From Polaromonas sp. (lineage in GTDB: Bacteria; Pseudomonadota; Gammaproteobacteria; Burkholderiales; Burkholderiaceae_C), in NCBI GenBank assembly GCA_025362825.1, contig JANYFF010000472.1, positions 1 to 6,869 on the forward strand: a stretch of 6,869 bases of DNA, read 5' to 3'. The position numbers were made by a program, and so were the translations under genes. Positions 5,027 to 6,869 of the stretch are shown piece after piece (the stretch's first letter is position 1; every line of letters starts with the position of its first letter). The notes beneath the pieces are model-generated. The model ran no database searches. It saw only the letters and a list, made by a program, of their open reading frames with translations, and had not been told where the DNA came from.

Positions 5027-6869
5027 ATGAAAACGAGTGTGATTGAAGTGCGCGACATGTTGTCGGTGCTCAGCGTTGAAGGGATCGAGAAGCGGATAGG
5101 TGAGGTGCCGGGCGTTGAAAGCGTCACGGTTAACTTTGCAGCACAGAACGCCACAGTGCGCTATGACGAAACCCGGCTTGAGGTCGGCGACATCAAGTCG
5201 GACGTTCGCCAGCGCGGGTACGCTTCGGCGGATGAGCCGCCGCCCAAGCACGAGGACGCGCCCAGGCCTGCGGAAAAGGCTGGCGGTCCATCACCGCCGC
5301 AAGAAGCAGCGGCCCCGGTTGTACCGACGGCGCCAGTCTCTGGTGAAAGCCCGCCAAAGGCGGACACCAAGCCGGTTCCGCCGGCAGATACAGCGCCGGA
5401 GGAAGCACCGCCCGGTGCCACCCCAGAAGCTGTACAGGCAGATCCACCAGCCGGTGAGGCACCGGACACTCATGAGCCCGGCCTGGTCGAGAAAGCGACT
5501 GCCTGGGTACGAGAGACTTTGAGCGGTGACGACAAGAACAAACCCGACGAGTCGGCCGCCGCGCCCGCTGCCGATGCACAGAAAGCTTCAAAGCCCACGG
5601 CCGCCGTGGGCGCTCCCGCTAACGCCCATGCTGGCCACGCCGGCCAGAAGCCATCCGCTGGTGCAGCCCCCTCAATGCCAGCGGAGATGGCCCATGAGAT
5701 GGGTCACGACGGTATGGACCTGCCTGCGATGGTGCGCGATATGCGCAACCGCTTCTGGATCTGTCTGGTCTTTACCATTCCCATTTTTATCTATGCCCCG
5801 ATGGGTGGAATGTTCGAGCCGCCAGCGCCACCGTTCGGGATGGAACTTAACCTCTGGCTGTTCTTCTTCTCAAGTGCGGCTGTTCTGTACCCCAGTTGGC
5901 CGTTCTTCGTGTCCGCCTGGCGAGCGCTCAAGGAGGGAACGCTGGGCATGGCCGCGTTGATCGTGATGAGTGTCGGCACCGGGTATCTGTTCAGCGTCGG
6001 CACGACGTTTATATTCAAGGAGGGTGGGCAGTTCTTTGAAGCGGTGTCGGTCCTCCTGGTGTTCATTCTGCTTGGTCATTGGCTGGAAATGCGTGCCCGG
6101 GCCGGTGCGTCATCGGCCATCAAGGCGCTGATGAATCTGACGCCCGCGAAGGCCAGCGTCATCCGCAATGGCACTGAAGTCGAAGTCGCCACCTCGGAAG
6201 TACTGGCAGGCGAGATCGTCGTGATACGGCCCGGTAACAAGATTCCGGTGGATGGCACAGTCCAGACCGGTGAATCGCTGGTCGATGAGTCAATGCTCAC
6301 AGGCGAATCGATGCCTGTTCAAAAAGGGCCTGGCGCGACCGTGGTCGGTGCGACGATTAACAAGAGTGGCAGCTTTCGCTACAAGGCGACCAAGGTCGGG
6401 GCCGACTCTGCGTTGGCGCAAATCGTCAAGCTGGTGCAGGAGGCACAGAACTCCAAGGCGCCGGCTCAACTTCTGGCCGACAAGGCAGCGCAATGGCTCG
6501 TGATCGCCGCCATCGTCATCGGTCTTGCGACCTTCGCGGCTTGGTTCTTCTGGATCGGCCAGCCGCTCCTATTTGCGGTCACCATGACCATCACGGTCTT
6601 CGTGATTGCCTGTCCCGACGCGTTGGGCCTGGCCACTCCGATGGCCGTCATGGTAAGCACGGGACTCGGTGCCGCGAACGGCATTCTGTTCAAGAACGCA
6701 TCAGCGCTGGAAGATGCCACCAAGCTGGATGTCATCGTATTTGACAAGACCGGCACGCTGACAGTCGGTCAGCCCGAGGTGGTGGAGATCGTCACGGCGG
6801 AAGGTGCGTCTGAAGATGTGGTTCTGACCGCCGCTGCTGCCGTCGAGCAAGGTTCGGCCCATCCGCTTG
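5027..6869 (+). CDS. P1B-type metal-translocating ATPase, 3' end missing
   Basis: The frame stays open for 614 codons to the window edge. Order: SxxS HMA domain (1-65, S13/S16 in place of cysteines); Pro/Ala/Glu linker (about 66-200); His/Met-rich stretch (201-239: HAGH, MAHEMGHDGM); membrane helices near 243-260, 276-300, 309-326 and 336-358; actuator domain with TGES (425-428); helices near 490-508 and 517-540 with the metal-site motif CPD (529-531) followed by ALGLATP; phosphorylation motif DKTGT (D573); and SAHPL (610-614), the start of the nucleotide domain with its conserved HP. The last two helices and most of the nucleotide domain lie outside. P1B ATPases expel metal ions using ATP. 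The His/Met-rich N-terminus recalls CopB-type pumps, but CPD differs from CPC and CPH, so the metal is uncertain; copper or silver is the first guess. The start matches the upstream paralogue. Confidence 0.93.
   Translation, partial: MKTSVIEVRDMLSVLSVEGIEKRIGEVPGVESVTVNFAAQNATVRYDETRLEVGDIKSDVRQRGYASADEPPPKHEDAPRPAEKAGGPSPPQEAAAPVVPTAPVSGESPPKADTKPVPPADTAPEEAPPGATPEAVQADPPAGEAPDTHEPGLVEKATAWVRETLSGDDKNKPDESAAAPAADAQKASKPTAAVGAPANAHAGHAGQKPSAGAAPSMPAEMAHEMGHDGMDLPAMVRDMRNRFWICLVFTIPIFIYAPMGGMFEPPAPPFGMELNLWLFFFSSAAVLYPSWPFFVSAWRALKEGTLGMAALIVMSVGTGYLFSVGTTFIFKEGGQFFEAVSVLLVFILLGHWLEMRARAGASSAIKALMNLTPAKASVIRNGTEVEVATSEVLAGEIVVIRPGNKIPVDGTVQTGESLVDESMLTGESMPVQKGPGATVVGATINKSGSFRYKATKVGADSALAQIVKLVQEAQNSKAPAQLLADKAAQWLVIAAIVIGLATFAAWFFWIGQPLLFAVTMTITVFVIACPDALGLATPMAVMVSTGLGAANGILFKNASALEDATKLDVIVFDKTGTLTVGQPEVVEIVTAEGASEDVVLTAAAAVEQGSAHPL
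5593..5611 (+). repeat. Perfect 8-bp hairpin in the ATPase linker
   Basis: GCCCACGG (5593-5600) pairs with CCGTGGGC (5604-5611) around a 3-nt loop, inside the codons for the Pro/Ala-rich linker just before the His/Met-rich stretch. It is GC-rich and would be a stable RNA stem. No T-run follows. It may simply reflect Ala/Pro codon use. Confidence 0.35.

Noticed and set aside
5100..5960. Two + strand open frames overlapping the ATPase linker and first helices
   Set aside because: They are Arg/Pro-rich shadows of the ATPase frame, which runs unbroken from 5027 to the window end.

Overview
The window is a gene-dense, moderately GC-rich bacterial segment with every supported gene on the + strand: nine coding regions, the first and last cut by the window edges. 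Gaps are 13 to 68 bp, and two junctions are 4-bp ATGA overlaps. The Tat-type Rieske protein, class I-like PPK2 and P1B-type ATPase suggest a proteobacterium, most likely a beta- or gammaproteobacterium carrying a metal-resistance or accessory island. Taxon and replicon cannot be fixed from sequence alone.

Layout. (1) 1-129: C-terminus of an isoprenylcysteine carboxyl methyltransferase (ICMT)-like membrane methyltransferase. (2) 181-930: seven-helix protein with two lycopene-cyclase-type repeats, overlapping (3) 927-1565, a Tat-anchored Rieske 2Fe-2S protein with no cytochrome b or c1 gene next to it. (4) 1593-1835: CopZ-like metallochaperone with an intact CxxC, overlapping (5) 1832-2695, a polyphosphate kinase 2. 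(6) 2720-4066: glucoamylase/GH144-like glycoside hydrolase without a signal peptide. (7) 4135-4524: unrecognised 129-residue protein with an HQH motif. (8) 4538-4972: small protein with a heavy-metal-associated (HMA) fold whose CxxC has become SxxS. (9) 5027 to the end: P1B-type metal ATPase with the same SxxS HMA domain, a long Pro/Ala linker, a His/Met-rich stretch, and CPD instead of CPC in the transmembrane metal site.

How the parts may work together. The ATPase and chaperone point to metal efflux, probably copper or silver, though the altered ligand sets leave the substrate open. PPK2 could use polyphosphate to regenerate NTPs or change the polyphosphate pool that buffers metals. The methyltransferase, cyclase-like membrane protein, Rieske protein and glycan hydrolase look like envelope or redox accessories. 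One polycistronic transcript is plausible from the spacing, but no convincing internal promoter or terminator was seen. The most distinctive feature is the pair of SxxS HMA domains, one free and one on a CPD-type ATPase. No RNA gene, insertion sequence, CRISPR array or attachment site was recognised, and no gene-free stretch exceeds 68 bp.
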